64,000 nucleotides of DNA. Origin: Acidobacteriota bacterium. GTDB lineage: Bacteria > Acidobacteriota > Vicinamibacteria > Vicinamibacterales > JAKQTR01. Position numbers and translations under genes: made by a program. Positions 43,635-53,269 of this stretch are shown piece by piece. Every line of letters begins with the position of its first letter. Position 1 is the first letter of the stretch. Where the stretch lies: NCBI GenBank assembly GCA_026393675.1, contig JAPKZQ010000015.1, positions 62,001 to 126,000 of the forward strand. The letters run 5' to 3'. The notes beneath the pieces were generated by a model. The model had not been told where the DNA came from. It did no database searches and worked only from the letters and a program-made list of their open reading frames with translations.

Positions 43635-46373
43635 CTATCGCACGTAGATCGCCGAGTTGAAGACAACGCGGAACGTCGCAAACGGCTGGCCGCGCCACTG
43701 GGGACGGAAGCCGAGCAGCACCACGTGCCCCTTGTCGAGCTCAATGTCGAGCGCCGCTGCTTTGCCCTGAAGGTACTTCTCGCCAATCAGGTAGCCGGAC
43801 TGCAACGGCGACCCGGTGTCGGCGTACTTGGCGAGAATCGTGCCCTTAAATCCAACCTGGGGCTCGTACACTGGGCTGCCGTCGACAAACACCGCAGAGG
43901 TCTCGGCCATGCCGGCCATCACCGGGTGGGTCGGGTCGGTCTTCACGTTGACAATTGATCCACGCAGGAAGAACTCCTCGGGCTTCAGGCCCTCGACGAC
44001 GTTTTTCACGGGCAGCTTGAACTGCTGAATCGCGAACCTGCAGGCCGAGTTGAAGCAGACCACGGTGCCGCCGTCTCGGACGAACGTCTCGAATGACTGC
44101 AGGTCGGCCTGCGTCAGAGCGTAGGCGTACTCGGGACGCACCGCCCGGCCCGACCCGCCGCCGCGCCCGCCCTGGCCGCGGCCGCCACCCTGCCCACCGC
44201 CCGCTGCTGGCGCGGCTGCTCCGGCCTCTCCGCGCGCGCCGGTCTGGCCGCCGCCCTCAACCGGGATCCGCGCATCGTCAGCGAGGATGATGCTGTCGAC
44301 CTTGTCGCGAAGCGGCGCGTGGAAGTCCTCCGGATGGAGGCTGACGAATTCGAAGCCGTACTGCTCGAGGAGCCACCGTGTCCACCCTTCGTCCATGCTG
44401 CCGGCCCACGGCTGATAGAGCCCGATGCGCGGCTTCTTCAACGCCACGCCTGAGGCTGCCGTGCGTTCGGCGACCAGCGCGAGCGACTTGACCAGGTCGG
44501 ATTGGGCGGCATCGGAAAGTCCGGTGATGATGTAACGCGCACCAGCCCCCGGGGCGCCGGCGGCGAACTGGACGCTGGCGCCGAGCTTCCAGGCGCGCGT
44601 GATGGCTCGAAAGGCGTTGTTCTGCGCGGGATCCACGGCAAGTGCCGGGCCGCTGCCAGACGTTCTGCCTGCCGGCGGAACAATGGCTGCGGCTGCGGAA
44701 TTCGAATCGAACCCGATGCCCGGCACGCTGTCAAACGGCGCCGGGTCGGCGGAGGTTGTCATGTTGTACGGCGTGGGTCTGGCCGTCGGCGTCGGCATCG
44801 CGCCAAGCACCTTCATCTTCCCGCGCATCTCGTCTGTGAGTGGGCTGGCAACCGTGGTGATCTTCACGCCCATCTGCAACGGCAGCGTCCAACCGGCCGC
44901 GTCGTAGGGCCTGAGGGGCGGGCCGCCCGGGTACTGGCGCAAGTCCGGGTACTTCTGCGCATTGAACAATTCGCGCGCCATCGCGCCGAATTCCTGATCG
45001 GTCGGCACCACCCATGTGCCGGTCGCATAGGTGACCTTGTCAAGCGTGACCGGTGCCGTCAGTTGCGACACGCGCACGCCGCCGAAGGCGAGGCGACGGA
45101 GCATCTCGACTGCCGCGACGGGGTCGCGCTGATCCTGCGGAATCATGTAGGCGTACGGCGCTGTCTTTCTGCCCGCGGCAATCTGATCCCGGCCCGCCTG
45201 GTAGCGGTTGTAGAGCAGCGATTCCCGGTACTTGGCCGCGAACTCGAGCGTCGAGATCGCCGCCGTCTCGTTGTAGGCCACCGCATCACCCAATCGCCAC
45301 CACCCGCCCGGCCACGGGCTCGAGTAGAGGCTCTGCGGTCTCAGGTCGCGATAGCTCTCGGGAAGATCGTTGAGGGTGTACTCGCGAGGCGCGGCCATGT
45401 TGCCTGCCGTCTCGGTCCAGAACGCCGGGATGTTCTTGAACGCCGGCGCGTAGTCGACGTAACCCGGGTACCATGCGTCAAAGGCGATGCCCATGTGTGT
45501 GGCGCCGACCTGTCCCCGTTCCTCGAGGCTTTTCGCGATAGCCATGCCAATCATGTTGATCTCGCGCGACACGAGATACGGTGCGTCGAGGCCGACCGGC
45601 TCGGAGAAGGGCGGCAGCCAGATGCGCGTCGGGAACGGCGCCGACTGGTGGAACACATAAATGATGTTCGGCTCCCACTGGCGCCAAAAGTGTTCCATCA
45701 CGCGCGACTCGATCATGTTCAGCATGTACGCGTCGCGGTTGTTGTCGTGACCGACATACTCCTGATACAGGCGGGGCAGGCCCGACTGTTCATAGGGCGT
45801 CCCTGCGTTCTTCGCGAGCCACTCGCCCACCATCTGCTGGCCGTCGGGGTTCATCGTCGGCCACAACATGACGATGTCGTTGTCGAGGATTTCCTTGATG
45901 GCGGGATCGGCCGCGCGGTTGACGAGGTCGTAGGCGAGCTGCAGCGTCATCTGCGCGCCAGCCACTTCGGTGGCGTGACAGCCGCCATCGAGGTGCACGA
46001 ACGCCTTGCCTTCGCGCGCGAACCGGCGTGCATCATCTTCGGAGAGACCCTGGGGATGCGCGAGGCGCTGGGCGATCTCGCGGTACCGATCTACTTTGTC
46101 GAGATTCTTCGGGTTCGAGATGAGGGCGAAATACATGACGCGCCCATTCGTCGTCTTTCCGGCCTCCACGAGCCTGATTGACGAGCTGGCTGCGGCGAGT
46201 TTCTTCAGGTAGCTGATGGCCTGGTCGTAGGTTGCCAGTTTGTTGTCGGCACCGGGTTTGAATCCCAGGACCGACTCCGGCGTGGGCAACGCCCGGGACG
46301 CCGCCACCAGGACGGCCTGGCTTGCGAGCACCACGACAACAAGCAGAGTCGCTACCTTACGCATCATCGTCAT
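43635..46373 (-). CDS. M14 family zinc carboxypeptidase-like protein, secreted, with GR-rich insert
   Basis: A 912-residue secreted protein. The signal peptide (residues 5-25) precedes the M14 domain, in which zinc ligands His133 and Glu136 (GGCHATEV, HxxE) are visible, with NPDGQQM downstream and the later HQSAPF and TETAGN as candidates for the third ligand and catalytic Glu. The middle part (residues 400-800) has a class I glutamine-amidotransferase-like look (RIGLYQPW, FVRDGGTVVCFN) and a Gly/Arg/Gln-rich insert (GGQGGGRGQGGRGGG). It probably cleaves C-terminal residues from peptides. It is divergent from the S9-M1 fusion gene and shares its promoter region. Confidence 0.87.
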   Translation of the reverse strand: MTMMRKVATLLVVVVLASQAVLVAASRALPTPESVLGFKPGADNKLATYDQAISYLKKLAAASSSIRLVEAGKTTNGRVMYFALISNPKNLDKVDRYREIAQRLAHPQGLSEDDARRFAREGKAFVHLDGGCHATEVAGAQMTLQLAYDLVNRAADPAIKEILDNDIVMLWPTMNPDGQQMVGEWLAKNAGTPYEQSGLPRLYQEYVGHDNNRDAYMLNMIESRVMEHFWRQWEPNIIYVFHQSAPFPTRIWLPPFSEPVGLDAPYLVSREINMIGMAIAKSLEERGQVGATHMGIAFDAWYPGYVDYAPAFKNIPAFWTETAGNMAAPREYTLNDLPESYRDLRPQSLYSSPWPGGWWRLGDAVAYNETAAISTLEFAAKYRESLLYNRYQAGRDQIAAGRKTAPYAYMIPQDQRDPVAAVEMLRRLAFGGVRVSQLTAPVTLDKVTYATGTWVVPTDQEFGAMARELFNAQKYPDLRQYPGGPPLRPYDAAGWTLPLQMGVKITTVASPLTDEMRGKMKVLGAMPTPTARPTPYNMTTSADPAPFDSVPGIGFDSNSAAAAIVPPAGRTSGSGPALAVDPAQNNAFRAITRAWKLGASVQFAAGAPGAGARYIITGLSDAAQSDLVKSLALVAERTAASGVALKKPRIGLYQPWAGSMDEGWTRWLLEQYGFEFVSLHPEDFHAPLRDKVDSIILADDARIPVEGGGQTGARGEAGAAAPAAGGGQGGGRGQGGRGGGSGRAVRPEYAYALTQADLQSFETFVRDGGTVVCFNSACRFAIQQFKLPVKNVVEGLKPEEFFLRGSIVNVKTDPTHPVMAGMAETSAVFVDGSPVYEPQVGFKGTILAKYADTGSPLQSGYLIGEKYLQGKAAALDIELDKGHVVLLGFRPQWRGQPFATFRVVFNSAIYVR

Positions 46374-46493
46374 TCCCCCTGCGCGGTACCCTATCGTCGA
46401 GCGGCCTCAACTGCAAGCCGGTTTGTCGGCTTCCCTGCATTTCGACCCCGAAAACACGGGTATGATGGCGGGGCCAAATTGGGGAGATCGTCC

Positions 46494-49400
46494 ATGTCAT
46501 CACCTGCTCATCGAAGGCTTGTGCCCGCGCTTGTTGTCCTGTTTTGTGGATGTGTTGCTGTCGCGCCGGGGATGGCGCAGCCGGCCGGGCCAGCGGCGCA
46601 GCGGCAGATCACGGCCGCCGACTACGCGCGCGCCGAGAAGTTCCTCGGACCCTCCGTCAACCCACTCGTGATAGGGGGAACCGTCGCGGCCACATGGCTG
46701 CCCGCCGAGCGGTTCTGGTACCGGAGCACCACGGCAACCGGATTCGAGTACGTGCTGGTGGATCCGGCGAACCGGACGCGGACGCCGTTGTTTGACCATG
46801 CAAAGGTGGCTGCGGCACTGTCGACCGCGGCCGGCGGCAAGTACGACCCGCAGCGTCTGGCGTTGGACTCGCTTGAACTCTCAGAGGATGGCAAGACCAT
46901 CTCGTTCAACGTGGATGCGCGCCGCTGGTCGTGCGACGTGATGGGCACGGCCTGCAGCGCGACGGGAGCCGCCACGACAGGACGGGGGGTTGGTGGTGGA
47001 GGAAGAGGTGCAGGTGGTCGCGGAGGCCGCGGCGGCACGGGCAGCGCAGCCAACAACGCAGTGGCATCGCCGGACGGGAAGCGGGCAGTCTTCATCCGCG
47101 ATTGGAACCTGTGGGTGCGCGACGTGGCGACCGGCCAGGAGCGCCAGCTCACCACCGACGGCGTGAAGTACTTCGGCTACGCCACCGACAACGCCGGCTG
47201 GAGCAGCAGCGATCGCGCGGTCGTGCTGTGGTCTCCCGACTCGACGAAGGTCGCCACCTTCCAGCAGGACGAGCGCGAGGTCGGTGAGATGTACCTCGTC
47301 AACACGCCCACCAATCCGGTCGGTCACCCGACGCTGCGCGTCTCGAAGTTCCCGCTGCCCGGCGATCCCGTGATGGCCATGATCCACCGGGTGATCATCG
47401 ACGTGGACTCGGGAAAGGTTACGCGCTTCCAGATGCCGCCCGACTATCATCGCGCCACCCTCGGCGACGACCTCTCGCTGCGCGACATGCAGTGGAGCCC
47501 GGACGCCTCGCAACTGGCCTTCGCGTCGGTGTCACGCGATCACAAGCAGGCGGTCGTGCGTGTGGCCGATGTCGCAACCGGCGCGGTGCGCACGGTGTTC
47601 GACGAGACGGTCAAGACGCAGCACGAGGCACGGGCGGGATGGCACGTGCTCTGGGCCAGCAGGGAAGTGATCTGGTATTCCGAGCGTGACAACTGGGGAC
47701 ACCTTTATCTCTACGACCTGACGACAGGCGCGCTGAAGCACCAGATCACGCGGGGCGAAGGCCCCGTGATGCAACTGCTCAGGATCGACGAGAAGGCCAG
47801 AATCGTCTGGTTCGTCGCGCAAGGACGCGACAAAGGGGAGGACCCGTACTTCAGGCATGTGTACCGCATCGGTCTGGACGGGACCAATGACACCGCGCTC
47901 ACTCCGGACTCTGGAGACCATTCCGTCCAGCTGTCGCCATCGGGCCGCTACTTGATCGATACAATGTCGACGCCCGAACGCGAACCGGCGGTGACACTGC
48001 GCGATGGCGACGGCAAGCCCGTCATGCCGGTCGAGAAAGCGGATATCTCCAGACTGCTCGCCACCGGCTGGAAGCCGCCGATCCCCATCACGATGACCGC
48101 GCACGACGGCAAGACCGACATCTACGGCCTGATGTTCCGCCCGACCAATTTCGATCCCACGAAGAAGTACCCGATCGTCAACAACGTCTATCCCGGGCCG
48201 CAGACCGGCAGCACGGGCAGTCGCGCCTTTGCCGCCGCCAGAGGCGACCGGCAGGCCCTCGCCGAACTCGGCTTCATTGTCGTCACCATTGATGGAATGG
48301 GCACGCCGGGCCGATCCAAGGCGTTTCAGGATGCGTATTACGGCGCGATGGGGCGCGACAACACGATTCCGGACCAGATTGCCGGCATGACGCAGCTCGC
48401 GCAGAAGTACCCGTGGATCGATCTCGACCGGGCCGGGATCTGGGGGCATTCCGGCGGCGGATTCGCCACGACCACGGCGATGTTCCGGTTCCCGGACTTC
48501 TTCAAAGTGGGCATCGCGGAGTCGGGCAATCACGACCAGCGGTTGAACGAAGACGACTGGGGCGAGCGCTATCAGGGGCTCGTCGTGCACAACCCAGACG
48601 GCACCGACAACTACGACGCCGAGGCGAACCAGAACTTCGCGAAAAGCCTCAAGGGGCACCTGCTGCTGGCGCACGGCACGATGGATACCAACGTGCCGCC
48701 GTACCAGACGATGCTCATCGCAGATGCGCTCATCAAGGCGAACAAGGACTTCGATCTGCTGATGCTGCCAAACCAGAACCACGGGTACGGCAGTGCGTCG
48801 GCATACATGATGCGACGCCGGTGGGATTACTTCGTCAGGTGGCTTCACGGCACCGAGCCGCCAAAGGAATACCAGATGCAGGGGCAGGCACAAGCGCAGG
48901 CGCCGCCATCACCACAGACGCCGCCGCAACCTGCCGCACCGACGCGATCCGACATCCTCCGGGGCGAATATGGGCCGTATCGCGCCAACAACGACCTGCT
49001 GTCGTACAACCTGGACGTGCGCGTCGATCCAGAGAAGAAATTCATCAGCGGGAAGAACACGATCCGGTTCCGGATGCTCCGCGACGATACCCGCATCCAG
49101 CTCGATCTGTTCGCGAACCTGAACGTCGACAAGATTCTGCTCGGCAACGTTGAGCTCAAGTACCAGCGCGAGTTGAACGCGGTGTTCGTGGACTTCCCGG
49201 AGACGCTCAGGAAGAACCGTGTGTACGCGGTCGAGTTCTACTATTCCGGTTCGCCAGTCGAGACCGGGCGATTCGGCGGCTTCACGTTCCGGAAGGACCC
49301 GGCGGGCCGTCATTGGATCACCACCTCGTGCCAGGGCCCTGGCGCGAGCGTCTGGTGGCCCAACAAGGATCAGCAGCGCGACGAAGTGGAGAACATGCGC

Positions 49401-50486
49401 CTGAGCGTGTCGGTGCCGACCGATCTGGTCGACGCGTCCAACGGGCAGTTGCTGGGCAAGACCGACCTGGGAGATGGCTACACGCGCTACGACTGGCAGA
49501 TTCATTACCCGATCAACAGCTACAGCGTGTCGCTCAACATCGGCGCCTACGTGCACTTCAGTGACACGCTCGGCGGGCTTCCGCTCGATTTCTACGCGCT
49601 GCCCGAGGATCTGGACAAGGCGAAGCGCCAGTTCGCGCAGGCGAAGGGAATGCTGGAGGCCTTCCAGAAGTACTTCGGCCCCTATCCGTTCCCCAAGGAC
49701 GGTTACAAGCTGATCCAGGTGCCCTACTCAGGGATGGAGCATCAGAGCGCCGTCACCTACGGCAACCGTTTCGCCAATGGATATCTCGAGCGCGACTGGA
49801 CGGGCGTCGGCATCAGCACGAGATTCGACTTCATCATCATCCACGAGAGCGCGCACGAGTGGTTTGGCAACAGCATCACGGCAGCCGACGTGTGCGACGA
49901 ATGGATCCATGAGGGGTGGGCGACGTACCTCGAAGGCGTGTACGTAGAGCACATGTTCGGCAAGGCGGACGCCTTGAAGTACGTGAATGGCTACAAGACG
50001 AAGGTCAAAAACCGCGAGCCGATCATCACGGCGTGCGGCATCAACAGGACGCCGTCGCAGGACATGTATTTCAAGGGCGCGCTCTTCATCAACACGCTCC
50101 GCAGCATCGTTAATGACGATGGGCGATGGTGGAAGCTGATGCGCGAGTTCTACGGACGCTTCAAGTACCAGAACATCACTACCGGTGACGTGGTGGCGTT
50201 CTTCAACAAGAACACCGGCAGGGACCTGACGCCGATCTTCGACCAGTACCTCCGGCGCACCGATCTGCCGACACTGGAGTTGCAATTTGAGGAGAGCGCT
50301 GGCAAGGTGTCGTATCGGTGGAAAGTCGACGAGAAGGCGTTCGCGATGCCGGTGAAAGTCGGCAGGAAGGACGCGTGGCAGCTCATCGAGCCCACCACGG
50401 AGTGGAAGACCATCGCCCTGGGGATGAAGATAGTGGAGTTCGACGTGGCGACCGATCTGTATTACATCAATGTCTCCAGGAAGTGA
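46494..50486 (+). CDS. Secreted S9 (DPP-IV-like) - M1 aminopeptidase fusion protein
   Basis: A 1330-residue secreted double protease. The signal peptide (about residues 6-28) leads into a DPP-IV-type beta-propeller with a Gly/Arg-rich insert at about 160-180, then an alpha/beta hydrolase with catalytic Ser653 (GHSGGG), Asp731 (GTMDTNV) and His763 (QNHGYG). A Gln/Ala/Pro linker (about 795-820) joins an M1 metalloprotease with HESAHE (His1117, Glu1118, His1121) and Glu1140, exactly 18 residues further on. The exopeptidase motif is GMEH instead of GAMEN. Both active sites are complete. The fusion could remove dipeptides and single residues from one peptide. GGGGAG precedes the ATG at 46494. Confidence 0.9.
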   Translation: MSSPAHRRLVPALVVLFCGCVAVAPGMAQPAGPAAQRQITAADYARAEKFLGPSVNPLVIGGTVAATWLPAERFWYRSTTATGFEYVLVDPANRTRTPLFDHAKVAAALSTAAGGKYDPQRLALDSLELSEDGKTISFNVDARRWSCDVMGTACSATGAATTGRGVGGGGRGAGGRGGRGGTGSAANNAVASPDGKRAVFIRDWNLWVRDVATGQERQLTTDGVKYFGYATDNAGWSSSDRAVVLWSPDSTKVATFQQDEREVGEMYLVNTPTNPVGHPTLRVSKFPLPGDPVMAMIHRVIIDVDSGKVTRFQMPPDYHRATLGDDLSLRDMQWSPDASQLAFASVSRDHKQAVVRVADVATGAVRTVFDETVKTQHEARAGWHVLWASREVIWYSERDNWGHLYLYDLTTGALKHQITRGEGPVMQLLRIDEKARIVWFVAQGRDKGEDPYFRHVYRIGLDGTNDTALTPDSGDHSVQLSPSGRYLIDTMSTPEREPAVTLRDGDGKPVMPVEKADISRLLATGWKPPIPITMTAHDGKTDIYGLMFRPTNFDPTKKYPIVNNVYPGPQTGSTGSRAFAAARGDRQALAELGFIVVTIDGMGTPGRSKAFQDAYYGAMGRDNTIPDQIAGMTQLAQKYPWIDLDRAGIWGHSGGGFATTTAMFRFPDFFKVGIAESGNHDQRLNEDDWGERYQGLVVHNPDGTDNYDAEANQNFAKSLKGHLLLAHGTMDTNVPPYQTMLIADALIKANKDFDLLMLPNQNHGYGSASAYMMRRRWDYFVRWLHGTEPPKEYQMQGQAQAQAPPSPQTPPQPAAPTRSDILRGEYGPYRANNDLLSYNLDVRVDPEKKFISGKNTIRFRMLRDDTRIQLDLFANLNVDKILLGNVELKYQRELNAVFVDFPETLRKNRVYAVEFYYSGSPVETGRFGGFTFRKDPAGRHWITTSCQGPGASVWWPNKDQQRDEVENMRLSVSVPTDLVDASNGQLLGKTDLGDGYTRYDWQIHYPINSYSVSLNIGAYVHFSDTLGGLPLDFYALPEDLDKAKRQFAQAKGMLEAFQKYFGPYPFPKDGYKLIQVPYSGMEHQSAVTYGNRFANGYLERDWTGVGISTRFDFIIIHESAHEWFGNSITAADVCDEWIHEGWATYLEGVYVEHMFGKADALKYVNGYKTKVKNREPIITACGINRTPSQDMYFKGALFINTLRSIVNDDGRWWKLMREFYGRFKYQNITTGDVVAFFNKNTGRDLTPIFDQYLRRTDLPTLELQFEESAGKVSYRWKVDEKAFAMPVKVGRKDAWQLIEPTTEWKTIALGMKIVEFDVATDLYYINVSRK

Positions 50487-50511
50487 TGGCCGCGCCGGAC
50501 GGCATGGTGTG

Positions 50512-50937
50512 ATGGACATCGACACATCAGGGTGGACGAAGGAAGGCACCTTCACGGCAACGCTGATCGAGGCCCTCAAGGCGATAGACGCCGTCGCCTC
50601 CCTCAGGGTCGAGGACGCGCCGTCGAGCCGCGCGGACGCCGGCTACGCGTTCATCAGCAACGAAGTGTTCGTGAGGTTCCAGACCCACAACCGATGGGAG
50701 ACCGTGCGGCGGTTCGGGATCCCGTGGCGGCGGATCGTTCAGGCCGACCGGATGACGCTCGAGGAGCTTGGAAGGGCCCTGGGAGCAATCGAGAACGTAG
50801 GTCAGCCGGACTTCGGGGATGCCGGTATGCTTCAGTACCTGAGAGCCGAACGAATCGTGCCGCCGTACCAGACCAAGGGCATCAAGGTCGTCGAAATGGT
50901 GCGCATCTACCTGGCGGGCGCACAATCGAGGCAGTGA
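50512..50937 (+). CDS. Hypothetical small protein
   Basis: A 141-residue protein of unknown function. It starts MDIDTSGW at 50512, 25 bp after the S9-M1 fusion stop. It has the pattern of a soluble protein: EALKAIDAVASLRVEDAPSS, FVRFQTHNRWETVRRFGIPWRR and a C-terminal KVVEMVRIYLAG. The segment MTLEELGRALGAIENV is helical. I see no signal peptide, metal site or known catalytic motif. A heptamer-repeat hairpin starts 20 bp after its stop, so it is the end of a transcript. The link to the protease gene is by position only. Confidence 0.6.
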   Translation: MDIDTSGWTKEGTFTATLIEALKAIDAVASLRVEDAPSSRADAGYAFISNEVFVRFQTHNRWETVRRFGIPWRRIVQADRMTLEELGRALGAIENVGQPDFGDAGMLQYLRAERIVPPYQTKGIKVVEMVRIYLAGAQSRQ

Positions 50938-50957
50938 TAATCCCCACTCCCCGGTTC

Positions 50958-51039
50958 GGGATCAGGGGTTAGGGGTTAGCGATTAGGGGTTAGCTTCCGG
51001 ACTGAACCAATCCCTAATCCCTAATCCCGAATCCCTAAT
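50958..51039. repeat. Heptamer-repeat hairpin (GGGGTTA / AATCCCT type)
   Basis: The left arm (50958-50993) has 7-bp units GGGGTTA, GGGGTTA, GCGATTA, GGGGTTA. The right arm (51009-51039) has AATCCCT, AATCCCT, AATCCCG, AATCCCT. It resembles 20894-20971 in unit and architecture, and again starts shortly after a stop codon. Confidence 0.75.
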
Positions 51040-51099
51040 GTTGGCACCACGTTCGGCCGACAACCGGGGGGAGTAGGCCCTATTGGCCGGGAACGACAC

Positions 51100-52824
51100 G
51101 TGTCGCTTATCGAATCTCTGATCGCGGCAGTCCTCAGGACGAACGGAAACGGGCTCGTCATGCACGTCGGCGAGCGGCCGTTCGTGTTGTCGCCGTCGGG
51201 TCCCTCGAATCTCTCCGAGCGCCCGCTGAGCGTCGAGGCCATGGGCAACGTCCTGACCGACCTCTTGTCGGTGGAGGACCAGCGCGCACTGAATGAGGTC
51301 GGGGCGGTCGAGAAGGAACTGACGATTCCCGAAGCGCCCGGCGACCGGTTCATGCTGGTGGCCGCTCGTGGCGGCGATGACATCTGGATTGAGCTGCGCC
51401 GTCAGCGGGGCAGCACCCAGCCTCGACGCGATCAACCCGCGGCCTCGGCCTCGGCCGCCGCCGCTCCGCCGTTGCCGCCGGCGCAGCCAGAGGCACAGGC
51501 CGAGACGATCCCAACGCCCCGGCCTCGGATGGCACCCACGCATTCCCCGCTTGAGCCTCCGCAGTCAACCTCGGCTCCGCGCGAGCCGGAAGCGGTTCTT
51601 TCGGATCCCGTTGCGGGCAGGCGGCGCGTGACATCGACGCGCGATCCGCAGCCCGGCGTGGTGCTGCCGCTTGCGCGCAGTCCGATTCGGACCGACTCTT
51701 CGCGTCTGACGCCAACGCCATCGCCAAAGTACCTGGGTATTGGCCGGCTGCTGCGCACCGCCGCCGCCCGGGGCGCCTCGTCGCTCTACCTGATGGCCGA
51801 GGCAAGACCCAAGATTCGGATCGATGACGAGATCTTGCCGCTTGAAACCGAGCCGCCGCTTGGCACGGCCGAAGTGGAATCGCTCATTCTCGAGCTGGCG
51901 CCGGGCGCCAACCGCGAGGCCCTCGTCGGCGGGACCAACGCCGAGTGGGTCTGCGAGCTCCCGGATGTAGGGCGCGTGCGGTGCCTGAGCTTCCGCGATC
52001 AGCACGGTCCGGGCGCGGTGTTCCGCTTGATTCCGACGCGCCTGATCTCGGCCGATCAGTTGGGCCTCTCCCGCGACATCCAGGCGTTGTGCGCGGAAGG
52101 CGACGGCTTGATCCTGGTGGCGGGCCCGCGCCTGAGCGGCAAGTCGACGCTCACCTCCGCGCTGGTCGACCTGATCAACCGGACGCGGACCGACTACCTC
52201 ATCAGCCTCGAGAGTGAAATCAAGTTCCTCCACGAGAACCGGAAGGCCATCGTCAGCCAGCGCGAAGTGCGCAGCGATCCCGACGTCATGCTGGCGCACG
52301 CACGCGCCGCACTGCGCGAGAATCCGGATGTGCTCGTGATCGACGACCTGAAGACGCCGGAACTGGTAGCGCTTGCGCTCGACGCCGCCGATTCGGGCCA
52401 CCTCGTCATTGCGACGATGACCGCACCCACGACAAGTGCGGCACTGGCGCGGCTGATCGAGTCGGCACCCTTCGATCGACAGGCGCAGGTGGCGCTGGCG
52501 CTCTCGGAATCCCTGCGCGGTGCGATCGCGCAGGTGCTGCTTCGCAAGTCCGGTGGCGGCCGCGTGGCGGCCCGCGAAGTGCTCTTCAACTCCTCGTCGA
52601 TGGCTGCGCTCATTGCCGAGGGCAAGGTGTCGCAGTTGCCGCTCGCGATTGATTCGGGCCGGAAATACGGCATGGTGCCGATGAACGACGCGTTGCTGGC
52701 GTTTGTCCAGAGCGGCGCCGTGGACGCGCGCGAGGCCTACCGGAAGGCCCATGACCGCGTCGCGTTTGTCGAGCAGTTGCGCCGCGAGGGAATCGACACG
52801 TCGTTTGTGGAACGTCTCGCCTGA
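51100..52824 (+). CDS. PilT/PilB-like secretion ATPase with N-terminal extension and altered motifs
   Basis: A 574-residue protein. The first 110 residues have no recognised fold; then comes a Pro/Ala-rich linker (110-210), then a PilT/type-II-secretion ATPase domain. Walker A is GPRLSGKST with Lys348. The usual motif LEDPIEYVH reads LESEIKFLH, QREV is intact, and the His box HTSSA is replaced by TMTAPTTSA. Walker B is VLVIDDLKT, with Asp in place of the usual Glu. It may bind but poorly hydrolyse ATP, or act as a regulatory paralogue of a pilus motor. The GTG start at 51100 has only a weak ribosome-binding site. No other pilus genes are near. Confidence 0.8.
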   Translation: MSLIESLIAAVLRTNGNGLVMHVGERPFVLSPSGPSNLSERPLSVEAMGNVLTDLLSVEDQRALNEVGAVEKELTIPEAPGDRFMLVAARGGDDIWIELRRQRGSTQPRRDQPAASASAAAAPPLPPAQPEAQAETIPTPRPRMAPTHSPLEPPQSTSAPREPEAVLSDPVAGRRRVTSTRDPQPGVVLPLARSPIRTDSSRLTPTPSPKYLGIGRLLRTAAARGASSLYLMAEARPKIRIDDEILPLETEPPLGTAEVESLILELAPGANREALVGGTNAEWVCELPDVGRVRCLSFRDQHGPGAVFRLIPTRLISADQLGLSRDIQALCAEGDGLILVAGPRLSGKSTLTSALVDLINRTRTDYLISLESEIKFLHENRKAIVSQREVRSDPDVMLAHARAALRENPDVLVIDDLKTPELVALALDAADSGHLVIATMTAPTTSAALARLIESAPFDRQAQVALALSESLRGAIAQVLLRKSGGGRVAAREVLFNSSSMAALIAEGKVSQLPLAIDSGRKYGMVPMNDALLAFVQSGAVDAREAYRKAHDRVAFVEQLRREGIDTSFVERLA

Positions 52825-52830
52825 TTGGCT

Positions 52831-53265
52831 CTATCGCTCAATCACGTCCGCCATCAGTTCCAGCAGGAATTCCAGCACGTGTTCGTCGGTCGTCGCCTCG
52901 ATCGCCACGCCCTCGGCGACGAGGCGGTCGTCGGTCGTGACCCGGCTGCCGCGCTCGCGGCTCACTTCGGCGACCACGGCGGGAGTTGGCAGGGACGTGT
53001 CGAGGCGGAGATCGATAAACGTCCGGTTCGATCGTTCCGACACCAGGCGCACGGTGTCTCCAGGCGTGATCACCTTGTACGGGTAGTTCTCGGCTGTCAG
53101 CGTCTGGGCAAACGTCGTGAAGACCGGCACGGCGACTCCCGACAGGAAGGTGGCGTAGACCCGCTCGGCGGCGGCGACCCGCTCGCGCCGCGCGCCGGCA
53201 GCCCGTTTCAGGTCGGTGAGGCGCAACTGGACACGGCGGCGAATCTGCGCAACTTCGAGCGACAT
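52831..53265 (-). CDS. Hypothetical cytoplasmic protein
   Basis: A 144-residue protein of unknown function. The N-terminus is a basic helix (LEVAQIRRRVQLRLTDLKRAAGARRERVAAAERVY), and the remainder has alternating strands (PYKVITPGDTVRLVSERSNRTFIDLRL) and ends in an acidic helix (TDEHVLEFLLELMADVIER). There is no signal peptide. The start MSLEVA at 53265 is chosen; a longer frame extends past the CoA-transferase stop. It is 4 bp downstream of the CoA transferase gene on the same strand and so likely co-transcribed. It converges with the PilT-like gene. Confidence 0.6.
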   Translation of the reverse strand: MSLEVAQIRRRVQLRLTDLKRAAGARRERVAAAERVYATFLSGVAVPVFTTFAQTLTAENYPYKVITPGDTVRLVSERSNRTFIDLRLDTSLPTPAVVAEVSRERGSRVTTDDRLVAEGVAIEATTDEHVLEFLLELMADVIER

Positions 53266-53269
53266 GGGA

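Noticed and set aside
47532-48893. A 453-codon minus-strand open frame
   Set aside because: Antisense to the S9 domain of the fusion protease, in which the catalytic residues are readable.
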